DNA of 64,000 nucleotides, taken from Paraspadella gotoi (taxonomy: Eukaryota > Chaetognatha). The stretch covers positions 9,250,718 through 9,314,717 of the forward strand of contig CM119268.1 in assembly GCA_051294375.1 (NCBI GenBank), read 5' to 3'. The position numbers and the translations under genes were made by a program. The notes under the pieces are model-generated. The model made no database searches, had not been told where the DNA came from, and saw only the letters and a program-made list of their open reading frames with translations. This document shows, in pieces, positions 48,057 to 59,400 of the stretch (position 1 is the stretch's first letter; the number at the start of each line of letters is the position of its first letter).

Positions 48057-49289
48057 GTGATGGGTCAACACCCTTCGAATCTCTCCCATTTGGAGAAGGA
48101 GATCGGGTCGGATCAATTTCCCGCCAACGAACATTACTTTGGACTCGTTAATTTTGGCAACACCTGCTACTGCAACTCCGTCCTTCAGGCGCTCTTTTTC
48201 TGCAAGCCCTTCCGCGATCGAGTGCTGCAGTACAAGCAGCAAAGTAAGCGGACTAAAGAGACGCTCCTCACTTGCTTGGCGGATCTCTTTTACAACATCG
48301 TGACGCAGAAGAAGAAAGTTGGGACGATCGCTCCAAAAAAGTTTATCGCTCGCCTCAAGAAAGAGAACGAACTTTTCGACAATTTCATGCAGCAAGACGC
48401 TCACGAATTTCTCAACTATCTCCTCAACAGCGTGGCCGACCTCTTGCAGGCGGAAAAAAACGCGGCCGCCGAATCCGGCGGGTCTGGGGGCGGCGGCGGC
48501 CTTCCCCGTCACAACGCCACGAGTCCTCAGGATCCAGGCGGGGCTGGCGCGACAGGTCAAGGCCACGTCACCGTCTCCTCAAAAAATGACACTTGGGTTC
48601 ACGAGATTTTTCAGGGCACGCTTACCAATGAGACCAGATGCCTCAACTGTGAGACGGTGTCCTCCAAAGACGAGGACTTCTTGGACCTCTCCATAGACGT
48701 CGACGCCAATACTAGCGTAACTCACTGCTTGCGGGTTTTCTCCAACACGGAAACCCTTTGTCTTGAGCAAAAGTACTACTGCGAGGTTTGCCACTCCAAA
48801 CAAGAAGCTCAGAAACGCATGCGTGTGAAAAAACTGCCCGCAATCTTGGCGCTACACTTAAAGCGATTCAAGTACGTGGAGCAGTTCAACCGATACACGA
48901 AACTTTCGCACCGGGTCGTATTTCCGCTAGAGCTGCGCTTGTTCAACACCTCTCACGATGCCTACAACCCGGATAGGCTATACGATCTCGTCGCCGTCGT
49001 AGTTCACTGCGGCAGCGGACCCAATCGAGGTTTGTCTCAATTAAAAATTGCGAAATGTATATAGTTACAAATGAGATTTATTGTTTTACAAATTTTGAAA
49101 GTCGCGCATTAATCTTTTACAGGTCACTACATATCTATCGTAAAAAGTCATGGCATTTGGCTTTTGTTCGACGACGATATAGTCGACCGAATCGATCCCT
49201 CGACCATCCAAGATTTCTACGGTCTCACCTCTGACATCCAAAAACAGTCGGAAAGTGGATATATTTTGTTTTATCAAACGAAAGAATGA
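48057..49289 (+). CDS. Ubiquitin-specific protease USP12/USP46 homologue
   Basis: Two exons: 48057-49029 and 49123-49289; 379 aa (the second Met at 48060 is an equally good start). Catalytic Cys box '[20 protein letters not shown]', '[13 protein letters not shown]', zinc-finger Cys pairs '[14 protein letters not shown]' and 'CEVCHSK', '[10 protein letters not shown]', and the His box 'GPNRG' joined across the intron to '[10 protein letters not shown]'; C-terminal '[13 protein letters not shown]'. It is near-identical in plan to vertebrate USP46/USP12, which need WDR48 (UAF1) and WDR20 for activity and deubiquitinate histones, receptors and signalling proteins. A Gly-rich insert at about residue 140 replaces the variable linker. 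Possible poly(A) signal near 49829. Confidence 0.97.
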
Positions 49290-49989
49290 CTCATTTCTGA
49301 CGCGTTAAAACCAGCGATGTCCAGTTTTTTCCTCGATTTATCGGGGGGATGCCTTTATTCCTGTAATTATGTCTTGGATAATTTGTGAAGCCACATGGGC
49401 GTAAAGCGCATTGAGAGCGTTAAATTATTCTTTCCTCATCGACTCACGGCCTGCGTTTAAATTCTTGGTCTGACCTTGCCTTTTATGACGAATTCGCGAT
49501 GTCTCAAGCTTAATACTGCAATTAATCACATTAGATTTTGCGAGACATTTGGCGAAATTGTGAATTTTACCTTTCAAAAACTAGTCATATTACGGAACGG
49601 TAAAAGATCAGTCGCCTCAGCGACATCGTGTTGAATTTCATTGAAAGCAAATACAATGTTTTGGACTGAAATCTGCAAATGATCGTTCGTATTGTTAGTC
49701 TTATAATTTTTAGAAAATTTTTATTTAAAGAAAACAAGACTTGTGTTTTTTTTTAGTTCTCGAAAGAAAACCTATGCACTGGTGTTTTAGGATTGAGCGC
49801 CGCTCTTTTCTTTCATTCATTCATATGTTAATAAAAAATCTTTGAATCTTCTACATTGAACCTTTTAAATCTTTAATAGATAATAGACAGCAATCATGAC
49901 ATGAATCGTATCGAACACGAGCTATACCGCGCCGTTGAAACGTCCATTAAACGGTTTTTCGCCGACTTTCTTTGACCATCCAGTGACGG
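49290..49989. other. Spacer between USP12/46 and MINDY3
   Basis: Probably the USP12/46 3' UTR and the MINDY3 promoter. AT-rich, no supported ORF. Confidence 0.4.
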
Positions 49990-52900
49990 ATGGCAACGAC
50001 TTCAAGCGTGGAACCGGACCCGGCGTCGGCGCCGACTAAATCCGTGACACCGCCCGAACCCGCGTTGACTTCTCGACGATTGACTCCACTGGAGAGAGAC
50101 AGAGTCCGGCGCCTCGTTTGGGGCAAGGGCGAACCGAAGGTAGAGGTCTTCGATCGATGGTCTCAGGGTTTCACATTTAGCGAAGACGAACCTACAGCTC
50201 TGGTGCAGGATGCCGGAGGCCCGTGCGCCGTCATCATGCCCGTTCAGGTTTGCCTTAGCAGATGAGGGAAAACCTTTATTTTGACATTTTTTTTTTCATA
50301 CTTGGGCGTAATACGTAATTGTTTCGAAAACCGAAGGGTTACATTATCAAGAATCTCCTTCTTGGAATCACGAACGATAGCGACGACTGGCGCCAGAAAA
50401 GCCATAGCGAAGCGGGCGCCCTCCTGGTGGCGGCGTTGGCGGAGATGTTGACGTTGGTAGCGCCCCCAAACGGCATCTTCAATGTCGTTACTGTAGAGGA
50501 AAAGGAAGACTATCGGAGGCAAAAGCACGAACACGAGATTGCTAACGGAGTCGATCGTGGCGCGGAAGAGGTACTGGCGAGTTTGATGGAGACCGCTCAA
50601 CATTTTCGAGTACTTTTCCCAATCTGGTTAACAGTGTCCGTCATCATCGGTCTCGCCCCCGAAAAAGCCGCGCATGTCCCTCGAGGAATTCCACGCCAAC
50701 CTCGGAGTCATCGAATGCACCTCGTCGGGGCAGTTGACAGACGCGTTGACATTGCTCGAGTCCCGCGGAGATCTTCGGCGCCGCTCCGCGGTTCTCGCCT
50801 TTCTTTACTCGCTTCTCCTGACAAAAGGAATTGACAACATGCTGGTCGAAGTAGAGGATTCTTCCGAACCTTTGATCGAGGTTATTTTCGGACACGGCAG
50901 GTAGGAATGAAAATTTGAACCGGTCAAAACAAGATTAGAACTAAACTGATCATAAAACCCCCCAACTTTTAGCCAAAGTCTCGTCAACCTTCAAATCTCA
51001 GGAGTCGCTGTATCTAACGTCTTCGATGAAGAGAAAGACCTTGGAGGCTTTAAGCTCCGAGGAATTGCTAGTCAAGCGCCGATTGGATTTCTCTCCTTTC
51101 TCGAACACTTGCGGTAAAAAAAATCTATTGGAGGGCACTAATCCCTGTTTTAATCGTTAGCTAAGAATTTCGCCCACGCCATAACCCTTGTAGCTATTGC
51201 GAAGTTGGGTGGTACTTGAAAAATCCCTCGTGTCCAGTCTGGGTTTTGGGCAGCGAAACTCACTTTACGTTGCTTTTTTCGACGGATCAACGACTGATCG
51301 TCAAGGATTCCCCCGCCACATTTGGGAGAAGAGCGTTTTCTCAGCTAGACCCCGAGGGGAATGGATTCATATCCGGTTAGTATTTAGTATAACAAAATTA
51401 ATAACTCAAAAAATTTGTTTTATTTTGATGGAGGGAAAACAAATCAAATTTCGAATTTCCACTCTTCTTGATTTGGCATCCTATTTTCTGCTACTTTTTG
51501 CCTGTTAAACGAGAGAAAATCATTGGCTAAATAGGCGAAAGGTCATGAGAAAATGCTAGTCTTTACCCTTGCTTTTGGGTCTTCCGCGTCCTGGGCGAGA
51601 TTTGCTCCTGCTTTGGGCTTTTCCGCTGCTGCTTTTCTTGCCTCGGCTAGACTTGTTTCTGCTATCGGCCTTGCTCTTGCTCTTTCCTCGAATTGACATG
51701 CTCGATGATTTGCCGCTTCGTTTCCCTTGAGATGATTTGTGGCGGTGATTTTCGGACTCTTTCTTCTCTTGATCGCCGACCCAGTTCCCGTTTTCGTAGT
51801 CTTCCAAAACCCGCGAGAGGGGAGATCGGCTTCGAGATCCACTTTCGTCGCGGCGCCGAGAGTGATGCGAGCAACCGTTGCCTTCCATTAGTAATTAGAT
51901 AAATTTCGTCACGTTTTTCAAAAACGTTAATCAAGTTTGTCCTAGAATACCCGAACTGTATCCATGTCTGTGCCTCGATCCTGATGGTATTCTCATCGAA
52001 CGTTCATCTACAGTTGTGTAAATTTTGTTCAAAACCTGCTATCGAGGCTCGGGGGATGAGGGGGGTAAAATATTTACCGTAACTTGGGCGATCATAATCT
52101 TTTCCAAGTACCAATTCTCTCGCTCGTTGGCGTGTCCTTGAAAATTTTACAAATTAAGGATATATCATAAAATATCTTTGATAGCCTCGATTAACATTTG
52201 ACTTGGTACTCACAGCTTTGCTTCGTGGCAGTTGCAACGGCAAATTCCTGGTTCTTCCAGTTTTTTCTTTTTTTCTTTAATTTTAACCATATTTTTCTTG
52301 GCCGAATGAGAAAGAGAAAAAACAAATTGAAAAAAAATTGAACTCCGACGAATTTTTCAGGCTGCACTGTTATGAGTAAGACGCGTTTTTAAAGGTATTT
52401 GTTTACTAGTTTTTAATAGTTTTCTTGCGATCTTGTCGAGTAAAGTCTAAGTACTAATGAACCTTTAAATAATTCGGATCCATTTATTTTTTTATTTAGC
52501 TGATCTGCTCAAAGATCTCCTGGCTTCCCTCGATTTTGTTTCCGAGCCACCAGAATATGTTAAAATCATGAAGGAAAAATTGGACCCAGAGGGACTTGAA
52601 ATTATAGTACTTACCAATTTTTTGCGAGAATTTTACGGAGACTCCGACTACGAAAATGTGAACGAGGTATAGAAGTGATAAACGTAACGCTAAAAGCTAA
52701 AAAATGGCTGTTGACGTAATAATTATTATTAACGAATATTTAATATTTATCTATCCATAGATTCCAAAGTCGTTTCCTTTGTACCATTACAACGGACTCA
52801 AAAAAACTGGTAATCCGGGTTTGTCATACGCTAAGTGTATTGCTACCATCGACGAACCAGGAATCATTGTCACAGATGCCACTCCGATTAAATTGTGCCT

Positions 52901-53028
52901 CCAAACTAAATGGTGAGCTTTGATTAACAGCTAAAAAATTTTCATTTTATAATTTATTTTCCTTATTTTTTTTCAGGCCTACCCTTGAAATAAACTGGGT
53001 TTCAGGGAACACGCCGTCTTTAAACTAA
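49990..53028 (+). CDS. MINDY3 (FAM188A) deubiquitinase
   Basis: Eight exons: 49990-50247, 50337-50570, 50635-50900, 50973-51113, 51194-51375, 52500-52666, 52761-52912 and 52977-53028; 483 aa against 445 in human. 'RLVWG', 'RWSQGFTFSEDEPTALVQ' and 'GGPCAVIMPVQ' with the catalytic Cys open the catalytic domain. 'LFLYSLLLTKGI'-type sequence ('AVLAFLYSLLLTKGID'), 'SEPLIEVIFGHG' and 'WVLGSETHFTLLFS' with the catalytic His follow. 'LDPEGNGFIS' is EF-hand-like. The C-terminus has 'KLDPEGLEII', 'YHYNGL' and 'CLQTKWPTLEINW'. MINDY enzymes cleave K48-linked polyubiquitin. Intron 3 of the gene is only 64 or 72 bp, while intron 5 (51376-52499) is 1.1 kb and contains an opposite-strand ORF. Confidence 0.95.
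51556..51888 (-). CDS. Candidate nested gene: small basic Ser/Lys/Arg-rich protein
   Basis: An uninterrupted 110-aa frame lies on the strand opposite MINDY3, wholly inside its fifth intron. The N-terminal half has 'SHHSRRRDESGSRSRSPLSR' and an ordinary stretch 'VLEDYENGNWVGDQEKKE'. The C-terminal half is made of Ser, Lys, Arg and Gly ('KSKSKADSRNKSSRGKKSSS'), resembling RS-type or chromatin-compacting proteins. An AATAAA on the minus strand lies near 51420, beyond the stop. The block is far GC-richer than the rest of the intron, which favours coding. No family is recognised, and no introns are needed. Confidence 0.6.
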   Translation of the reverse strand: MEGNGCSHHSRRRDESGSRSRSPLSRVLEDYENGNWVGDQEKKESENHRHKSSQGKRSGKSSSMSIRGKSKSKADSRNKSSRGKKSSSGKAQSRSKSRPGRGRPKSKGKD

Positions 53029-53479
53029 CATTCTTTTATTTTAATTATTTTTCTCTGCAGCTTTGATATAGACATTGCTCGGATGTTTCCTTGTTTTAAT
53101 CGAAAGTCGATTTCGTCTCACGTTTTGATTTTTTTTCTCGGCTTTACTCGTTCCCTCATCGATCCCCATTTTAGGTGTTTATTTTTTTCAAAGAATGCAC
53201 AAAAGGAGCAAATGTAGGTGCCAAAACTGTTTTTTAAAAAGTTTTATTTTTTATTTTAGCTACTTGTTTGATTTTTTTAATGCGCCTAATATATCATGTC
53301 ATTTCATAAATTCTGAAAGTGCAAGTTTAAGCGATTTTGATTTGTGAGTTTTTCGTCTTTTTTTTATATTTGAGGTAGGTGAGAAATGGAGAGAGAGAGG
53401 CTAACATTCAGTCCCGTTTCGCGGCCATTGGGCACTCCGAAAAAAAAATTTCTACTCCGAGAAGCAAAATTATATTAAA
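53029..53479. other. Spacer before the zinc-finger gene
   Basis: MINDY3 3' UTR and presumptive promoter of the next gene. T-rich, no ORF. Confidence 0.4.
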
Positions 53480-56400
53480 ATGCGCATCCCTGTTATGGAG
53501 GCGGAAAAGGAAGTGACGGAGGGAGAAAGTCGTTCCGAAACATCGACCGAAGATGGCGAAGATTCTGCTCGGATCGGGGAAGACCTCGATCAAAACGAGC
53601 AAATTTTCCGCGGCAGGGGTGACGCCTCGCTGTCGAATGACAACGACGACTACGACCGCCGCGAAGAAGAGGCTGGGGAGCTCGCTGTGAAAGGAAGCGG
53701 ATCGGTTTTAGGGGCCTCGGCGGCGGACGACGGTGTGGATAATGAGGAAGGACGAGTCATAGACTTTTCCAAAGAAGAGCTTAATGAAGTAAGTCCTAGT
53801 TTCCTTTTTTGTATAATATTTGAAGTTATTAATTAGTTATTGTTGTCCCTTGCAGATGTTCTACTGCGACAGTTTTCCCACCGAAGACGAAGATGAAGCG
53901 GCAAATGTCGTCCAGTCCCCTCGTGGTTCCGCCTCTTCTGTGCCGCGCCTCGGTCCAAGTTCCTTTCATAACGCCACTAACGGCAAAAAGGACGGAGCTC
54001 CCCTTCCTCCAGAGGACATCGTACCTGCCACCGTCGCCTCTCGATCCGAGAAAACCTCTTCGTTGGAATCCGCGTCTCAGACTTCTAGCTTCACTACTTT
54101 AGAGAACGTCGTCGAAGTGTTCTTTTCCGATGAGGCGGCGGTGACGACGACCTCGACTCCAACGACGACGACGACGACGCGACCCGTCGTTATTAACTCA
54201 TCGGCGGACGTCAATGTCTTCCCCGCCATCGTCAGCACGGCCTCTTTGGTCAACCACGAAAACTCTCACTTGCCGCCGTCTGGATCGGTACTGTCTGTGT
54301 CTGGTCAAAGAGAGGTAATTTTTGCGTTCCCCTCCTATTTATAACTAAATTTTGATAAATAGAACAAAATATTCTTTTAAATTTTTTTTTTATTTCTAAA
54401 GGTTGATGTTTCCCAGAAAAAACCGGCCGGTTTTATAGGCTTTCCACCGCCATACAATGTACGCCAATCCCCGTTTCCGCTCGGTTTCGTCCCGCAGTCT
54501 CGAAGTCGCCTACCCGATGGAAACAACCGCAATCACCACCCGTTGCCGATTCCCCCCGCCGCTTTTCTGCGATCTCAAAATTCCGCCATGCCTTCTCTTT
54601 CGAGACATCAATATGCACCGCAACTTCCGCCGTATCAGCAGAACCCTGGACTATCCCCGCTGGCGGGTTCGGGCGGTGCTCGCTTTCCCGCACCGACTTT
54701 AGCAATCCCTCCCGCCGCTTTCACCTTAACGCCTCCGGGGGCAAGGTTACCGCCCTCGCCATCTACTAATCGTCTTGTCCATGGCCAGCCAGCACATCAC
54801 CAAACTCAACTACTAACGAATCAACCTGCTGTGTTCATCAATCAAGGAACTGAAACCCATCCAAACCAGATCGTATCTAACAAGTCTTGCCACATGAGCC
54901 AGGTAACAACGGGTGAGGCTTCCGTTAGTTTCTTCCCCCATTTGTCTTATGGCTCGAAACGTTTCACGCTCTTCCCGCAGTTCCACATGGTTCCTCACAG
55001 TTCCGCCAGCACCTGCCCTTCTGCGGCGGCGCAGATGACGACGTGCTGCCTTTCTACGTGCGTTCTATGCGGGGAAGGGTTCGAGACTGCCAAAGAGAGG
55101 GACGCCCACGTCGCCTTAGTCCATAACTCCAAAGAATCCGAGGTAAATTTTATAAGCATTTTGCAAACTTGCTATACTTTTAATAGGTTAATGAGATCTT
55201 TTAGTAGTTCTTAGAAGTTAGCTTGATTAATATTATTCATCAGAATGTTGACCGTCAGATTTCAGGTTAAGAAAGACATAAACTGGGAGAGAGGAAGAAA
55301 AATAAGTTTGTGGTTTAATGCCATAAATATCGAGATCATTTAAACTTTAATTTAACTTCTAAATGGCGAAAAAGCCCAAAAACACTGCATATCGTTTTTG
55401 TTTTTTTTTTCAATCGTCTTCGAGTACTACCAATAAGTACAATTTTCAAAAATTTCGATTTCACGCGCAACTGTTGTCGTTAATAACATTTTTGTCTGTT
55501 CCGCTTTTTGTTATGATCTCGACCGATTCTGCCCCTTGAAGCGGTTCAGACGCCATTCCGTCACCCCTTTCTGAATCCAACGCCCTTGTCAGGTCGTCGA
55601 GGATATTGAAAAAGGCGTTGACATCTTCGACATAGTCTCCGATCAATTGGCAGCTTTTCGTCAGTTCTACTGAACGCAGCGAGACTCGATCGTCCTCAAC
55701 TTCTCCTTTCGCAATGTCGTCTGATTTCTCCATAATGTGAGACATATCTGAATCCCTCGGAGGAACTAATTCCGATGAACAAAGCGGTCCTTAATTACAT
55801 AAGTTTTAGGCATGTTGTTATTTCCATCGATTTTCCTACTATCATTCTAATTCCTACCTCTTATCTCAAACTTTTCTTGAGTTTCCTCTTTTTCAACCGG
55901 AATTTCTGTCCCCATTTTGTCCCTTAGTTCGTAAAATTATAAAAATATTAAATTTTAAATTCTTCAAATTTAAAAATTTGTTCTTACATAACATTAGGCG
56001 GAGACTTTCGGAGTGGCGTAGCTTCTTTGTGTTGTTCGCATGTTCTGGCACTCAAGTTGTCGGTTTCGTCATTCTCATTGATTGAACACCTCGAAATGAA
56101 GAGTCGGATAGAATTTCTAAAAAATCATTCTACTCCCGTTCGACTCTATATCCCATCCGTACCTCATGGCCATGGCTATAAGAGCGGAACAGATGATTAA
56201 ACCGACGACGACGATGGCAATAGTAATTTCCATTTGACTTCTGTTACGTATCTTAATTCGATTTTTGTTCTGCGCTCTCCTTGGTCCCGTCTGTCCGGTT
56301 CGACCTCCCACTTTCGGCTTCTCTGCCGTCTTTCCTTCCTTTCCCATCACTTTCTCCCTCTGGCCTATTCTTATGTAAATAGGTTTCTTTAACGCTTTGC

Positions 56401-59400
56401 CTTGGGTCTCGTTCATTGATTCGCCGCTTATCCCCCCGTCCTCGACGTAAAAGCAGCGTAGTCGCTTAATCGCGTCTGATTTTGAATTTCCACCGCCGCT
56501 GATACTGCTGCTGCTCGCTTCTCCTGCCAAGACTTGTCCGGACGATGAAAAAAAAACATTTTCCTTCTCATTTTTTAATTCGTCGACGTCTTCATCATTA
56601 TCCTCCACAGACTCGCAGTCCAGTAGTTTATTCCAGGGAATGCGATTCCTTGCTTGTTTTGAAATTTAATTAGCTCGCGTTAATATTGATTTGAGAAAGC
56701 ACAATAATATTTCAGCGTTACCAGACTTTACTGCGACAAGTAGAGACGACGAGGTCATTCCGACTTCGTTTTTCATCACGCACGTTACCCTCGTGATATA
56801 TGTTGTGTTTGCCGCGGCAGGGATAGTGAGATCTGGTCAGTAATCAGATTTAATGCTTTGTAGCAAGTAGCAGTAACAATATACAGTTACTTATTTTTCC
56901 TAGTTACAATTTACGACAAGTTTTTTACAATTTTTTTGCATTTTTTACATATTTGTACAAAATTACTTTCTCCTTCGCTCGTCATTGTGGAGTTCATTAA
57001 TGACGTCATTAGCCATTGGATCTTTGCCGGTGGATTTCCAAACTCACTTGACGAGCATTTCAATTGTAGGTCTTCTTCTCCCTTTTAGCGGAGTCCAAAA
57101 TCTAAATTTATTGAACTACTACCAATGTTATTGTCGCTCTCACCTGCTCTTTGGGCAAAATCGAAATTCGTGGACCCAAGGGCGGCCAAACTATTCTGAC
57201 GCGAAATGGTTTCGAGTCGACGCTTCCTTTCTCCGAGGTTACACGACAAGTGTAATCCGGATTCAAAGTTCTCGAAGTTTTCTCGATCACCAATTGACGA
57301 CCCTGACCCACTCTAGACTTGGAACCTGTATGCCACTCGAATCGGCACGACCCTTCGCAGTCGGTCTCGCACCGCAGTTCAATCTTTCTTCCTTCCCTCG
57401 CTGTCGCGTTGCCATTAGTGGTAAAACCGGAAACGGGCCGCACCTCCGCGAAGACCGGGGCGAACGAAACGCGGACAAGCACCCGCGTTATTATTAAGGA
57501 GCTGTCACCGTCAGCAGTACGTACTTGGGCCGAACACGAAAGGATTGAGTTTTGGTCGGATTTCTCGAATTTCGTGATCAAGTGAGAGAGCCACAAAGGA
57601 TTGCTTGTTCTAAATATATAAGCATAAGATAAGTTTAAAAACATCAGTTCGAGCTCCCTTGTTATGTTGTCATCCTCACTTTATCATTTCCGTCATCGTG
57701 CTTCTACTCGGATCGATCGTTTTTTCGTTCAAAGCCCACGTGACTAAGGGCTGCGGGTATCCGTTGGTGAGGCATGATATCGGGACCATCTGTTCGGCAG
57801 CCACTTGTACCACTCCGCCTAGTCCAATCGACGAGGTAACTCTACTTTCGAAACTAAAGAAAAATGAAAGAATGATTTCGGTTAAAATTTATAACGACTT
57901 TAATGATGTGTACTTTTCGAAAGTTCTCCTTGTCTCGGCGGTGATGGGTTCCCCTCCAATGATGTGCAGTTGTGACGGTACGATTGCTGACTTGACGTGA
58001 ACGATCGCTACTCCCACGTCTTCAAGTTGGCACTCGGCGACTCTCTCATCGTCGCCGACCGAGAAAAAGTCTTTGAGCATTATCCCCCACGAGAGATAGG
58101 AATCGTGGGAGGCGTTGGGGGCGATCAATCTTACGGAGAAATTCGACCAGATATCTTTTCTTTCAATAAATATCGTTCCGTTTCTCTTCTGAAATTCGAA
58201 AAAAAAGTTTAAAAAATCAGATTAGAAGAGGGACACTTTTTGGTTCACTCACCCGAAGAGTTTCCCGCCATTTGGCTAAGACGATCGGGATTCGCTGGCT
58301 TTCTTTCAAAACCCACTTGACCATCAAGTCGGTGTTTTCGTCGTTGCCTATCTCGATTCTTCCGTCGCAAGCTAAACCGTGTTCGCGCCCATCTTGCCAG
58401 AAGGCTCGCTTCACAGATGTGTTAATACATATTCCATTTTCTCCGCAGTTTTCTTGGGCCGCGGCATCATTTCTGATTATCAAACTTGCTATTAACGAGA
58501 CGATCCGGAGGCTCGTGGTAGTCGGCATGTCGTTTTCCGACCCAATACGACTTTATCCCGGTAGATCATCAGTACCTCACGCCGTTACCACCTACCAACT
58601 ACAGCGAATTTCTACTACGGCTCTTCGTTTCTCTAACGAATCAAAGCAACACGGGCATTCGCTCGCGTTTTCCCATCTCTCTCTGCTTCTTTTAGCGCTA
58701 GCGATCAGTTTCTTCGATTTCGCCTTACGGTCATTTTGGCGCTTGGACATGTCGCTAAGAAATGATCGGCGGCGGCGGCGCAATCGAAACGCCAATTACG
58801 ATTATAATTACTCTTACTACGACTACTCAAGCGGTGAAGATTCCTCGTGGAGATGCTCCAGCGGTGAAGAGTTTTCTTTCGGGGGTGGCGGGCTCAACTT
58901 GTTCCTCTTAGCCGTCTGGGTTTCTATATTCGTGTGGCTGGTGCTTACTGTTTGGACCGAAAAAGACTGCCTTCAACCGTGGTGGATGTATTGATTAAAA
59001 GTATTTATATTGAATTTAGAACAATTGAATATATTTTATTTGACGAGTACGTCGAGTAGTAATGAAAAGATGTTAACCTTATAAAATTCATTTTCACTTT
59101 TCTGTTTCATTAGTTTGTTTCCGATGGGACGTACAACGATCGGAACGGACTTTGGCGTCTCTTCGAGGTCCTGAAAGAGAACGGTTTCATCCCACCTGAA
59201 GTGATTCGCGCCTACGAGATTTACTCAAAAAACCATCCAAGCGCGGGGAAGGCAGTCAACGAGAATTGCAAAGGAGAGGAGAAACGACTTCCTACGGTGC
59301 GTTTTTTTCTTTGGATAGTAATCTTATTTTTCTTTAGTTTACATTATAGTTCTTTTTTTTTTAACCTTTAGGAATAGTCAGACATCCTGGGATTGAATGA

